This document shows, one piece after another, positions 19,704-28,156 of a stretch of 57,271 nucleotides of DNA. A program made the position numbers and the translations under genes. The notes below the pieces were generated by a model. It was not told where the DNA came from, did not search any database, and saw only the letters and a list, made by a program, of their open reading frames with translations. Source of the stretch: DASYCK01 sp036500205 (GTDB taxonomy: Bacteria; Myxococcota_A; Polyangia; Fen-1088); the NCBI GenBank assembly GCA_036500205.1, contig DASYCK010000247.1, positions 1-57,271 of the forward strand, in the 5' to 3' direction. Position 1 is the stretch's first letter. Each line of letters begins with the position of its first letter.

Positions 19704-20195
19704 CACGCATCCCAGATAGACGGCGGTGTCCTTGACGTAGGCGTCGGCATACTTCGCCTTCGCCTTTTGCAACGCGTTCCGCACCTCGTCTGCCCCGGTC
19801 GAGCCATTCGCGAGGACGACGATGTAGAGGCCCTTCTTGAAGCCCTTGTAGCCGGTGGAGTACTCCACGCTGACGTAGACGCCGTCGTCGAAGCGACCGC
19901 GCGGCGCGTAGCAGGGAAACTCCCCGAAATCCCCGATGCATTGGCTCCTGGAGAAGGTGAGACCGAGCTTCGAGCTTCGCGCGAGCCCCCGGAGGTCCAA
20001 TTTCACGTTCAGGTCGCGCGCCGCCACGTCGGCGAACGAACGCGCGTCTCGATAGCTGCTCGTCGATTTCAAGATGACGAACGACTTCGTCACCCACGCA
20101 TCTGAATCCGGTTCGTCGCCTCGGATCGGTTCAGGCGCGGGGGCCGCGACCACCCTCATCATCAAGACGAACGGAACCAGAACGGCGATCCCCAT
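19698..20195 (-). CDS. hypothetical secreted/periplasmic protein
   Basis: A 165-residue protein with a signal peptide (GIAVLVPFVLMMRVVAAPA). The mature part has a pattern seen in SPOR-like repeats, without clear homology: KSFVILKSTSSYRDARSFAD (strand, then helix), GVYVSVEYSTG, GLYIVVLANGSTGADEVRNA. Two Cys (CIGDFGEFPC) may form a disulfide and a third is near the C-terminus. The start is the ATG 8 nt after the korB stop, so it may be co-transcribed with kor. Its stop lies inside attC-like site 1, so it could also be the first cassette gene. Confidence 0.65.
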   Translation of the reverse strand: MGIAVLVPFVLMMRVVAAPAPEPIRGDEPDSDAWVTKSFVILKSTSSYRDARSFADVAARDLNVKLDLRGLARSSKLGLTFSRSQCIGDFGEFPCYAPRGRFDDGVYVSVEYSTGYKGFKKGLYIVVLANGSTGADEVRNALQKAKAKYADAYVKDTAVYLGCVH

Positions 20196-20203
20196 GCCTG
20201 CCC

Positions 20204-21259
20204 CTACCGGAACGCCTCCTGCAGCGCGTTCAGCTTCGCGCTGCCCGGGCACAGCCTCTCGAACGGCACGCGCGTCAGCGGCACGTCGGTCGTGCCGCTC
20301 ATCTCGTGCATGTCGACCGACTTCGGCTCCAGGTACAGCAGCCCCGTCGCCACCTCCCCCTTGCCGTGCAGGTCCTGCAGGTACGCGCTGACCTTCTGGC
20401 GGTTCGACGGGTCGTAGTCGGGGGCCACCTTGCTCAGGCGCACGGTGCTGCCGTCGTGCAGGGTCACCGACGTCGTCGTCCCCTCCGGGTAGGACACGGT
20501 GATCTCGTCGGCCTTGGGGACGAAGTCGGCCTGCAGCAGCTGCAGCAGGTGCTTGCGCGTGTACAGGTAGCTCTTCGTCGACCCCTCGTGGTCGTTGAAG
20601 GTCACGCACGGCGAGATGACATCGATCAGCGCGAACCCCCCGTGGGCGATGGCCGCCATCAGCAGCGGCACCAGCTGCGCCTTGTCGCCCGAGAAGCTGC
20701 GCGCCACGAAGGTCGCGCCCAGGCTCAGCGCCAGCATCACCGGATCGATGGGGCTCTGGCGGTTCGCCTCGCCGCGCTTGCTCTTGGTCCCCACGTCGGC
20801 CGACGCCGAGAACTGCCCCTTGGTCAGGCCGTACACGCCGTTGTTCTCCAGCACGTACAGCATGTTCACGTTGCGGCGGATGGCGTGGGCCAGCTGCCCG
20901 ATGCCGATCGACAAGGAATCGCCGTCGCCCGAGATGCCGATGTAGCGCAGCTCGCGGTTGGCCGCGTTCGCGCCGGTGGCGATGGCGGGCATGCGCCCAT
21001 GCGCCGAGTTGAAGCCATGCGCGCCGCTGACGAAGTAGGTGGGCGTCTTCGACGAGCAGCCGATCCCCGACAGCTTCGCGATCATGTGCGGCGGCGTGTC
21101 CAGCTCGTAGAACGCCCGCACCACGGCCGCCGTCACCGAATCGTGGCCGCACCCCGCGCACAGGGTCGACATCGCCCCCTCGTAGTCGTGCATGGTCAGG
21201 CCCAGCTTGTTGGCCCGGCCGCGCAGGTGAATCGGGGACGGCTTCTTGATTGACGCCAT
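20204..21259 (-). CDS. korB: 2-oxoacid:ferredoxin oxidoreductase, beta subunit (2-oxoglutarate type)
   Basis: A 351-residue subunit. The thiamine-diphosphate site is GDGDSLSIGIGQLAHAIRR then LYVLENNGVYGLTKGQ (GDG...NN motif). The 4Fe-4S ligands are CAGCGH, GIGCSSKT and SPCVTF, as in KorB/PorB. It catalyses oxidative decarboxylation of a 2-oxoacid with CoA, passing electrons to ferredoxin. The ATG before ASIKKPS is 2 nt after the korA stop. A much longer open frame continues upstream, but it is antisense to nothing real and overlaps korA out of frame. Confidence 0.93.
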   Translation of the reverse strand: MASIKKPSPIHLRGRANKLGLTMHDYEGAMSTLCAGCGHDSVTAAVVRAFYELDTPPHMIAKLSGIGCSSKTPTYFVSGAHGFNSAHGRMPAIATGANAANRELRYIGISGDGDSLSIGIGQLAHAIRRNVNMLYVLENNGVYGLTKGQFSASADVGTKSKRGEANRQSPIDPVMLALSLGATFVARSFSGDKAQLVPLLMAAIAHGGFALIDVISPCVTFNDHEGSTKSYLYTRKHLLQLLQADFVPKADEITVSYPEGTTTSVTLHDGSTVRLSKVAPDYDPSNRQKVSAYLQDLHGKGEVATGLLYLEPKSVDMHEMSGTTDVPLTRVPFERLCPGSAKLNALQEAFR

Positions 21260-21261
21260 GG

Positions 21262-23073
21262 CTACTTCCCCGCCTGTTCTTGCCCGGTGATCGAGTCGAC
21301 GACGTGCCGGCTGCTCAGCGGAAAGCCGCCGTAGACCAGCACCGACCGCAGCTTGTCCTTGCTGACGGGCGTCTCCAGGATGAGCAGGCTCTTCAGCTGC
21401 GCGTCGCGGTTCTGCTCGACCACGTAGATGCGCTCGTGCGATTCGAGGAACTCCTCCACCACCACGCCGAACGGGAATCCCCGCACGCGCAGGAAGTCGA
21501 CCGCCGTCCCCGTCCCCGCCAGCACGTCGGCCGCCTCGCGCACCGCCGGATCGCAGCCGCCGAGCGAGATGATCCCGAGCTTCGCGCCAGGCTGCGTCCG
21601 CACCACCGGCGCCGGCACCGCCAGCGCCGCCGCCGCGTGCTTCCTGGCCAGGCGGTCCATCACCTCCTGGTACTCGTCGGGGATCTCGGTGTAGCCGCCC
21701 AGCTTGTTGTGGCCCGAGCCGCGCGTGAAGAACGCCCCCTTGGCGCTGGTCCCCGGCAACGTCCGCGCCGCCACGTGGTCCGCGTTCTCGGGCGAATAGC
21801 GAAAGAACTTCCCCGCGCTCTCCAGCTCGGCCGCGCTCAGCACGCGCCCGCGGTCGGGGCGATAGGCATCGTCCCACTTCAAGCGCGGGCAGACCCAGTC
21901 GTTCATGCCGATGTCGAGATCCGACATCAGGAACACCGGCGTCTGGAAGCGCTCGGCCAGATCGAACGCCGCCACCGCCAGGGTGAAGCATTCGTCCGGG
22001 CTGGCCGGGAACAGCAGGATGTGCTTGGTGTCGCCGTGCGACGCGTAGGCGCAGGCCAGGATGTCCCCCTGCTGCGTGCGGGTGGGCATCCCCGTCGACG
22101 GCCCCGTTCGCTGCACGTCCACGATGACCGCCGGGATCTCCGCGTAGTACGCCAGGCCGATCAGCTCGCCCATCAGCGAGATGCCCGGCCCCGACGTCGA
22201 CGTGAAGGCGCGCGCACCGTTCCAGTTGGCGCCGATGACCATGCCGATGGCCGCCAGCTCGTCCTCGGCCTGCACGATGCAGTAGTTGTTCTGCTTCGTC
22301 TCGGGGTCCTTGCGAAACTTCTCGCAGAACCCCTTGAAGGCATCCATCACCGACGTCGACGGCGTGATGGGGTACCAGGCCGCCACCGTCGCCCCCGCGT
22401 ACACGCAGCCGAGCGCCGTGGCGGTGTTGCCATCGATGAGGATGCGGTCGTCGGTGGCGTGCATCTTCTCGAGGCGGATGGGCAGCGGACAGTCGAGGTT
22501 GTCGCGCGCGTAGTCGAAGCCGCACTTCAGCGCGCGGTGGTTCGACTCCATCAGCGCCTTCTTCTTGCCGAACTTCTCCTCCAGCATCTGGTCGACGATG
22601 GCGGTGTCGATGTCCAGCAGCGCCATCAGCGCGCCCAGGTAGGCGATGTTCTTCATGAGGATGCGCTCGCGCGTGGCCCCGAAGATCTCGTTGCACATCC
22701 TCGCCAGCGGTACGCCCAGGAACGTCACGTCGGGACGGTCCAGGCTGGCGTCGAGCGGCCAGGTCGAGTCGTACAGCAGATAGCCGCCCGACCGCACCTC
22801 CTTGACGTCGCGGGCGTAGGTCTCGGCGTTCATCGCCACCACCAGGTCGTAGTCGAGGGCGCGGGCCACGTGGCCGCTCTTGTTGACGCGCACCTCGTAC
22901 CAGGTGGGAAGCCCCTGGATGTTCGAGGGGAACAGGTTCTTCCCCGATACCGGGATCCCCATGCGAAAGATCGCCTGCATCAGCAGGCTGTTCGCGCTGG
23001 CCGACCCCGTCCCGTTGACGTTGGCCAGCTTGAGGGCGAAGTCGTTAACCTTGAGGAGCTGCTGCTGGTGCAC
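21262..23073 (-). CDS. korA: 2-oxoacid:ferredoxin oxidoreductase, fused gamma-alpha subunit
   Basis: A 603-residue protein. Residues 1-190 are the gamma domain (NGTGSASANSLLMQAIFRMG; GLPTWYEVRVNKSGHVAR). Residues 200-600 are the alpha domain, with YPITPSTSVMDAFK, ARAFTSTSGPGISLMGE and DVQRTGPSTGMPTRTQQGD, which line the substrate and TPP pocket. A gamma-alpha fusion plus separate beta is typical of 2-oxoglutarate-type enzymes. It overlaps the upstream FAD/Fe-S gene by 29 nt and is followed by korB after 2 nt, so the three are coupled. Confidence 0.94.
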   Translation of the reverse strand: MHQQQLLKVNDFALKLANVNGTGSASANSLLMQAIFRMGIPVSGKNLFPSNIQGLPTWYEVRVNKSGHVARALDYDLVVAMNAETYARDVKEVRSGGYLLYDSTWPLDASLDRPDVTFLGVPLARMCNEIFGATRERILMKNIAYLGALMALLDIDTAIVDQMLEEKFGKKKALMESNHRALKCGFDYARDNLDCPLPIRLEKMHATDDRILIDGNTATALGCVYAGATVAAWYPITPSTSVMDAFKGFCEKFRKDPETKQNNYCIVQAEDELAAIGMVIGANWNGARAFTSTSGPGISLMGELIGLAYYAEIPAVIVDVQRTGPSTGMPTRTQQGDILACAYASHGDTKHILLFPASPDECFTLAVAAFDLAERFQTPVFLMSDLDIGMNDWVCPRLKWDDAYRPDRGRVLSAAELESAGKFFRYSPENADHVAARTLPGTSAKGAFFTRGSGHNKLGGYTEIPDEYQEVMDRLARKHAAAALAVPAPVVRTQPGAKLGIISLGGCDPAVREAADVLAGTGTAVDFLRVRGFPFGVVVEEFLESHERIYVVEQNRDAQLKSLLILETPVSKDKLRSVLVYGGFPLSSRHVVDSITGQEQAGK

Positions 23074-24892
23074 GTTCTTTGCTTTTCTCTTTGCTCATCC
23101 CCGCCAGTGGAATCAGGACCTCGAACTTCTCCATGTCCCAGGCGGCCGTGGGACAGCGCTCGGCGCACAGGCCGCAGTGCACGCAGACGTCCTCGTCCTT
23201 CACCATGACCCGCCCCGTCTGCGGCAGCGCCCCCGACACGTACAGCGCCTGCGTCTGGTTCGTCGCCGGCGCCGTCAGTCGCCCGCGCAAGGTCGCCTCG
23301 TCGTCCGCGGGGGGCGTGATGGTCAGGCAGGTGACGGGGCAGATGTCGATGCAGGCGTCGCACTCGATGCACAGGCTGTCGCGGAACACCGTCTGCACGT
23401 CGCAGTTCAGGCAGCGTTGCACCTCGCGCGCCGTCTGCTCGGGGTCGAAGCCCAGCTCGACCTCCAGGCTCAGCTGCTTGAAGCGCTCGCGCAGATCGAC
23501 GTGCTTCATCTTGGCGCGATGGGCCGGGTTGTAGTCGTTGTGGTAGCTCCACTCGTACATCCCCATCTTCTGGGTGACGAGGTTCATCCCGGCGGCGGGC
23601 CGATCGGTCACCGCCCCGCCCTGGCAGTGGCGATCGATCGAGATGGCCGCCTCATGCCCGTGCGCCACCGCCCAGATGATGTTCTTCGGTCCCCAGGCGG
23701 CGTCGCCGCCGAAGAACACGCCCGGCCGCGTCGCCTGCATCGTCACCTTGTCGACGAGGGGCATGCCGGACTTGTCGAAGGTGATGCCGATGTCGCGCTC
23801 GATCCAGGGGAAGGCGTTCTCCTGACCGATGGCCAGGATGACGTCATCCGCGGGCAGGAACACCGTCTCGATGACCGTCGACACCGCGTTCCCCTTGGCG
23901 TCGTCCTTCCATTCCAGCCGCTCGAACTCCATCCCCTTCAGCTTGCCGCCCTCCACCACGAAGCGCTTCGGCGCGTGGTTGACGACGATCTGCACCTGCT
24001 CCTCCTCGGCGTCGTCCAGCTCCCAGGGCGACGCCTTGAAGAACTGGCGGGGGCGACGGGCCATCACCTTGATGTCGGTGCCGCCCAGCCGGCGCGAGGT
24101 GCGGCAGCAGTCCATGGCGGTGTTGCCGACGCCGATGATCAGGACCTTCTCGCCGATCGTCTTGATGTGGTCGAAGGCGACGCTCTCCAGCCAGTCGATG
24201 CCGATGTGGATGCGGTCGCCCGCCTCGTGACGGCCGGGGAGCTCGAGATCCTTGCCGCGCGGCGCGCCCGTCCCCACGAAGACGGCGTCGTAGCCGCCTG
24301 CTTCTTCGAGCAGCGCCTTCATGCTGCCGATCGGGGCGCCATAACGGATGTCGACGCCCATGTTCAGGATCATGTCGATCTCTTCGTCCAGCACCTTCTG
24401 GGGCAGCCGGAACGAAGGGACGTTGCTGCGCATCAGGCCCCCCGGCTGGGCGTTCTTCTCGAACATCGTCACCCGGTAACCGAGCGGCGCCAGATCGTTG
24501 GCCACCGTCAACGAGGCGGGCCCCGCGCCGATGCAGGCGACCCGCTTGCCGTTGCCGGTCGCCGGCGCCTTGGGCAGGCGATCGCTGATGTCGTCGCGGT
24601 GATCGGCGGCCACCCGCTTCAGCCGGCAGATCGCCACCGGCTGCTCGTCGACCCGCGCGCGGCGGCAGGCCGGCTCGCACGGGCGATCGCAGGTGCGCCC
24701 CAGGATTCCCGGGAAGACGTTCGATTGCCGGTTGACGAGGTAAGCGTCCGAGAAGCGCCCCTGCGCGATCAGACGGATGTACTCGGGCACGTTCGTGTGG
24801 GCGGGACACGCCCACTGACAATCGACCACCTTGTGGAAGTAGTCGGGATCGCGAATATCCGTCGGCTTCAAGGAGGGGGGCTCCCAGTCCAA
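23045..24892 (-). CDS. FAD-dependent NAD(P)H:ferredoxin-type oxidoreductase (GltD-like) with 4Fe-4S domain
   Basis: A 615-residue protein. The N-terminus has the GltD-type Fe-S region (CQWACPAHTNVPEYI; CDRPCEPACRRARV). Two Rossmann folds follow: FAD (VACIGAGPASLTVANDLA) and NAD(P) (KVLIIGVGNTAMDCCRTSRR). The C-terminus (about 505-580) has ferredoxin-like clusters: CIECDACIDICPVTC and CVHCGLCAERCP. It is first in an operon with korA and korB. Inference: it moves electrons between KorAB/ferredoxin and NAD(P)H; KorAB units linked to such proteins are known in some bacteria. The end runs into an Ala/Pro-rich tail overlapping korA. Confidence 0.88.
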   Translation of the reverse strand: MDWEPPSLKPTDIRDPDYFHKVVDCQWACPAHTNVPEYIRLIAQGRFSDAYLVNRQSNVFPGILGRTCDRPCEPACRRARVDEQPVAICRLKRVAADHRDDISDRLPKAPATGNGKRVACIGAGPASLTVANDLAPLGYRVTMFEKNAQPGGLMRSNVPSFRLPQKVLDEEIDMILNMGVDIRYGAPIGSMKALLEEAGGYDAVFVGTGAPRGKDLELPGRHEAGDRIHIGIDWLESVAFDHIKTIGEKVLIIGVGNTAMDCCRTSRRLGGTDIKVMARRPRQFFKASPWELDDAEEEQVQIVVNHAPKRFVVEGGKLKGMEFERLEWKDDAKGNAVSTVIETVFLPADDVILAIGQENAFPWIERDIGITFDKSGMPLVDKVTMQATRPGVFFGGDAAWGPKNIIWAVAHGHEAAISIDRHCQGGAVTDRPAAGMNLVTQKMGMYEWSYHNDYNPAHRAKMKHVDLRERFKQLSLEVELGFDPEQTAREVQRCLNCDVQTVFRDSLCIECDACIDICPVTCLTITPPADDEATLRGRLTAPATNQTQALYVSGALPQTGRVMVKDEDVCVHCGLCAERCPTAAWDMEKFEVLIPLAGMSKEKSKERAPAAAPQG

Positions 24893-24944
24893 TCCCTAGT
24901 CGACGAAGCCGACAATGGCAAGGAACAGGCACATTGCGGCCAGC

Positions 24945-25502
24945 TCATTCCCGGACGGCGACGACCTTGGTTCCGGCGATTCGATCATGAAGGCAGCGGC
25001 GATCCTTGGCGAAGACCATCAGCACGTCGACCGTGATCAAAATCCCCACGACGGGGACGACGCGCGCCAGATGGCCGAACAACCACACGAGAAAGGTCCG
25101 CCAGACGATGACGCTGGCGAAACCGGCCCGCGACCCGTCGAGCATCACGATGCGCGTCTTGACGACGATCTTTCCGATCGACTGCCCGCGCGTGGCAATC
25201 AGGGACCACTGAACGGCGAGCAGGGCCACGGTCAGGACCGCCGCTACGACGCCCCACTTCCCGGCGTTCGTGAAGATGAAGAACGGGTTCTTGAAGGTCA
25301 CGCCCGTTTGCGCCGTCGCCGCCGCCGTCGTGCCCAGGTACCCCGGCATGTTGGCCACGACGGCGAACAGCCCATCGATCATCGCCGCGCCCAGCCGCTG
25401 CCAGCGGCTGGCGAGCTAGCCGTCCAGCGACGACGCGGGATCGACGGTATCCCCATCGTCCCTGGGCGGTGCGTACGGATCGAACGAACGACTCGGGTCC
25501 AT
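24945..25502 (-). pseudogene. RDD-family membrane protein gene interrupted by an in-frame amber codon
   Basis: An ideal ribosome site (GGAGGAG, 2 nt before ATG) at 25502 opens a frame reading MDPSRSFDPYAPPRDDGDTV, which stops at TAG (25418-25416, codon 29). The same frame continues directly with LASRWQRLGAAMIDGLF, the classic start of an RDD domain (R...D motif), and runs with three membrane helices to a stop at 24945 (VFAKDRRCLHDRIAGTKVV near the end). A single base change (for example GAG to TAG) explains the interruption. It may be a sequencing error, a nonsense mutation, amber readthrough, or restart at the ATG before IDGLF at 25382. RDD proteins are small envelope proteins of mostly unknown role. 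Confidence 0.75.
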
Positions 25503-25603
25503 GGCTCCTCCGGCCGGTCGACCAGTCCCGCCTCTGTCATCGATGGTGGGGCTCGCCCAGGGGGCCTGTCAATCGGGCGCGAACGTGGCCTCGGTCAGCG
25601 CGG

Positions 25604-26737
25604 CTAGAACTGGCAGCCGACGCGCGCGGCCGAGATGGCGATGTCGTCGAACCAGGTGGTGATGCTGCCGGCGGGGTAACCGCTGCCGAACGAGAAGTTC
25701 GTGATGTTCGGCTTCCAGGCGGGCATGTCGCGCATCCAGCGGTCGTCGATGCCGCTGGTCGCGGTCGAGTCGAGGAGCATCTGCGGGGACTCGGTGCCGT
25801 CCATCCACGCGCGCATCACCGGCGCGCTGCCGTCGATCTCGAACTCGAAGCAGTGCCATTCGTTGGCGGGCGGGCTGAGGCTCATGGCGGCGGCGTTGTA
25901 GTCGGGCAGGATGCTATCGGTCGTATCGTAGTTCCAGATCATGCCGCCGTTCTGCGCGCCCACGCGCAGCTGCCCCATCTTCGTTTTGTCGGCGAGCATC
26001 AGGTAAGTGACGTGTCCCGACGGCTGCGGCATGTCGAACTTCATGTTCATGCGCATGAAGAAGTGCAGCGGCACCGTCGCGAACAGCCCAGGCTTCGCGT
26101 CGATCTTGATGTAACCGCCGCTCACCTTGGCCGCCTTGCCCGAGCCGTGGGCGCCGGCGGTGACAATCTCGGCCTTGCCCGCGGCGGCACCCATGCTGGT
26201 GTCGATGACCCACTTGGCTGCGTCCAGCGTCGTCGAGGATTCGAAGTCGTCACAGATGATGCAGCCCGCGCCCGAGCTGCCGGCGCTGCCATTCGCGCCA
26301 CCGCTGGCCGTGGCGCCGCCCGCCGCCACGCCGCCGGTTCCCGTCGAACCACCGGCCGTCGAGCGACCACCCGTGGATACCGCGCCACCCGTCGCCGACT
26401 GACCGCCGCTGCCGGAGCCCCCCGAGCCGCTGATGCCGCCGCTGCCAGCGCCACCCGTCGCCGCGCCGCCGCTGCCCGGGGAGGTGGCGCCGCCCGTCGC
26501 GCTCGCGCCGCCGCTCGCCGTCGCGCCACCGCTGGAGGTCGCGCCGCCGGTACTGGTCTTGCCGCCCGTGCCGTTCGCGCCGCCGGTCCCGTTCGCGCCA
26601 CCGCTGGCTGTCGAGCCGCCGCTCCCAGCGTTGCCGCTCGCGCCGCCGCCGCACGCACCGAGACCGAGAGCCCCCGCGACCGTCAGCGAGGCGAACGCGA
26701 GCACGCAAGAAATCCGAGGGAATGACATTGCCGGCAT
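25604..26737 (-). CDS. lipoprotein with long Gly/Ser/Thr linker and C-terminal beta-sandwich-like domain
   Basis: A 377-residue protein. The signal peptide ends in lipobox ALGLGAC (Cys29). Residues 30-158 are almost only Gly, Ser, Thr and Ala in repeats such as GGATSSGG and TGGANG, a stalk common in myxobacterial surface lipoproteins. Residues 159-377 begin CIICDDFES and contain strands typical of LamG/jelly-roll carbohydrate-binding domains (GYIKIDAKPGLFATVPLHFF; WHCFEFEIDGSAPVMRAWMD; TTWFDDIAI). Likely an outer-surface binding protein or enzyme accessory. The start may be this ATG or the ATG three codons later. Four iteron-like repeats lie just upstream. Confidence 0.8.
   Translation of the reverse strand: MPAMSFPRISCVLAFASLTVAGALGLGACGGGASGNAGSGGSTASGGANGTGGANGTGGKTSTGGATSSGGATASGGASATGGATSPGSGGAATGGAGSGGISGSGGSGSGGQSATGGAVSTGGRSTAGGSTGTGGVAAGGATASGGANGSAGSSGAGCIICDDFESSTTLDAAKWVIDTSMGAAAGKAEIVTAGAHGSGKAAKVSGGYIKIDAKPGLFATVPLHFFMRMNMKFDMPQPSGHVTYLMLADKTKMGQLRVGAQNGGMIWNYDTTDSILPDYNAAAMSLSPPANEWHCFEFEIDGSAPVMRAWMDGTESPQMLLDSTATSGIDDRWMRDMPAWKPNITNFSFGSGYPAGSITTWFDDIAISAARVGCQF
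26264..26650 (-). repeat. GGX-rich tandem codon repeat encoding the lipoprotein stalk
   Basis: The codons for residues 30-158 repeat Gly-Gly-X units at triplet to nonuplet periodicity, with strongly biased GCC/GGC/AGC/ACG use. Such stretches commonly vary in length between strains through slippage or unequal recombination. Confidence 0.8.
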
Positions 26738-26768
26738 TACAGCGGGCGGCCTCCAGGTGAGAACACGC

Positions 26769-26816
26769 TTTTCAGCCCTTTTCCAGCCCTTCCTTTTTCA
26801 ACCCATTTTTCAACCC
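26769..26816 (-). repeat. four iteron-like direct repeats upstream of the lipoprotein gene
   Basis: On the minus strand, GGGYTGRAAAA-type units occur four times: GGGTTGAAAAA (26816-26806 and 26804-26794), GGGCTGGAAAA (26789-26779) and GGGCTGAAAA (26778-26769). They lie 32-80 nt before the start codon, where regulators bind. Spacings between unit starts are 12, 15 and 11 nt. Confidence 0.6.
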
Positions 26817-26818
26817 CT

Positions 26819-26915
26819 CCCACGTTGATGTTTCCGAGGTCGGTGCGGGACCGGGAAGACGAGCGTCAGACTGAATAGATGAACAGGTACATCTTCCGAC
26901 CCCACCCACGTTGAT
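26819..26915 (+). repeat. direct repeat CCCACGTTGAT (two copies) upstream of the transposase
   Basis: CCCACGTTGAT occurs at 26819-26829 and 26905-26915. The first copy continues as ACGTTGATGTT (26822-26832), whose inverse AACATCAACGT lies at 28087-28097, beyond the transposase gene. Confidence 0.55.
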
Positions 26916-28105
26916 TCTTGGGCAACCATGAGCCCGGACTTCCGAAGAGCGAGGATGTCGATTGCTCGCGAAGTTCTCCCGGGACGCACGTACATGATCA
27001 CGCGACGCTGTACGCAACGACAGTTCTTGATGCGCCCAGACCGCGCGACGGACAATGCGTTCGTCTATTGCCTCTCCGTCGCTGCTACCCGACATCAGGT
27101 GAAGGTCCTCTTCACGGTGGCGATGAGCAACCACCATCACACCGGTATCCACGATCCCCACGGAAACTATCCCGCGTTCATCGAGCACTTCCACAAGCTC
27201 TTCGCCAAGTGTCAGAACGCGCTTCGCGGGCGATGGGAAAATTTCTGGTCCTCCGAGCAGACCAGCGTCGTTCGCCTGGTCGACACGGACGACATCCTGA
27301 ACAAGCTGATCTACGCGGTGACGAATCCGGTCAAGGATGGATTGGTCGACAAAGCGCACCACTGGCCCGGAGTCACGTCGCTCGATTCGGCGCTACATGG
27401 CAAAGCCCTGTTCGCCCGACGTCCAAAGCACTTCTTCCGCGACGAGGGGCCAATGCCCGAGACCGCGACGCTGGAATTTTCCCGCCCGCCAGGTTTCGAG
27501 CAACTGTCGCCGAAAGAGTTCGCTCAGTTGGTGTCGGAGCGAGTACGCCTCGTGGAAGAGAACATGGGCGCCGAGCGGTGCCGCACCGGTGACGCGGTCG
27601 TCGGGCGCCGGGCGGTTCTTGCTCAGAAGCCGACCGACCGACCGGGTAGCCGCGAGCGACGTCGTGAGTTGAACCCTCTGGTCGCTGCCAGCAGCAAGTG
27701 GAGCCGGATCGAGGCTCTGATGCGCAGTCGGGCCTTTCGCGACGCGTACATCGCCGCACGAACGGCCTTCGCAGCCGGTGTTCGCGACGTCGTCTTCCCG
27801 GCCGGCACTTACTGGCTGCGCCGTTTCACGCGCGCCATCTGCGAACCTTTTCCCGAATCGGCCTGACTGCGTACGGGACGCGGACCAGCCGGGCCGGCCG
27901 GCGCCCCTGGGGGAGATCTGCCTCGGCACAGACTCGGCATTGGCTTGGCCTCGGCTTGGCCTCGGCGAGCACGTCCCAGAGCGATCCCGCTCACAACTCC
28001 GGCCCCCGAGACGCTGCAAACGGAAGGTTCGAGACCATCCGAGACCTCATCCGGCGGTCTTAGATCGACGTCCGTGCGCGGGCCTTAACATCAACGTCGG
28101 TGCGG
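26822..28105 (+). mobile_element. candidate element: Y1 transposase gene bracketed by 11-bp inverted repeats
   Basis: ACGTTGATGTT (26822-26832) and AACATCAACGT (28087-28097) are perfect inverted copies enclosing the transposase gene. In addition GTCGGTGCGG is present in direct orientation at 26839-26848 and 28096-28105. RAYT-type transposases act on such short palindromic units rather than on classical IS ends, so the repeats may be REP-like sequences. The element also contains about 230 bp of non-coding DNA after the gene, with a perfect 11-bp tandem duplication CTTGGCCTCGG (27944-27965). Confidence 0.45.
26928..27866 (+). CDS. REP-associated tyrosine transposase-like (IS200/Y1_Tnp) protein
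   Basis: A 312-residue protein of the HUH/Y1 transposase superfamily. The metal-binding HUH motif is in VAMSNHHHTGIHDP (compare M-x-N-H-x-H in the family). Further on, LIYAVTNPVKDGLV matches the Y-x-x-x-NP-V-x-x-GLV block that holds the catalytic Tyr in RAYTs. The last 100 residues are a basic C-terminal extension. RAYTs are single-copy domesticated transposases linked to REP palindromes. The start may be this ATG or MSIAREV at 26955, which fits the usual N-terminus better. Confidence 0.8.
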   Translation: MSPDFRRARMSIAREVLPGRTYMITRRCTQRQFLMRPDRATDNAFVYCLSVAATRHQVKVLFTVAMSNHHHTGIHDPHGNYPAFIEHFHKLFAKCQNALRGRWENFWSSEQTSVVRLVDTDDILNKLIYAVTNPVKDGLVDKAHHWPGVTSLDSALHGKALFARRPKHFFRDEGPMPETATLEFSRPPGFEQLSPKEFAQLVSERVRLVEENMGAERCRTGDAVVGRRAVLAQKPTDRPGSRERRRELNPLVAASSKWSRIEALMRSRAFRDAYIAARTAFAAGVRDVVFPAGTYWLRRFTRAICEPFPESA

Positions 28106-28156
28106 TGTCGGACATTTCGACCTACCGGATCGTCGCGGCGCGAGTAGTCTACCGGC

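Noticed and set aside
21260..22696. Continuous frame extending korB upstream to over 800 codons
   Set aside because: The extra part overlaps korA out of frame and lacks 2-oxoacid oxidoreductase motifs; the ATG just after korA gives a normal KorB length.
26264..26650. CRISPR-like regular repeats in the lipoprotein gene
   Set aside because: The periodicity follows codons for Gly-Gly-X; there are no unique spacers and no cas genes.
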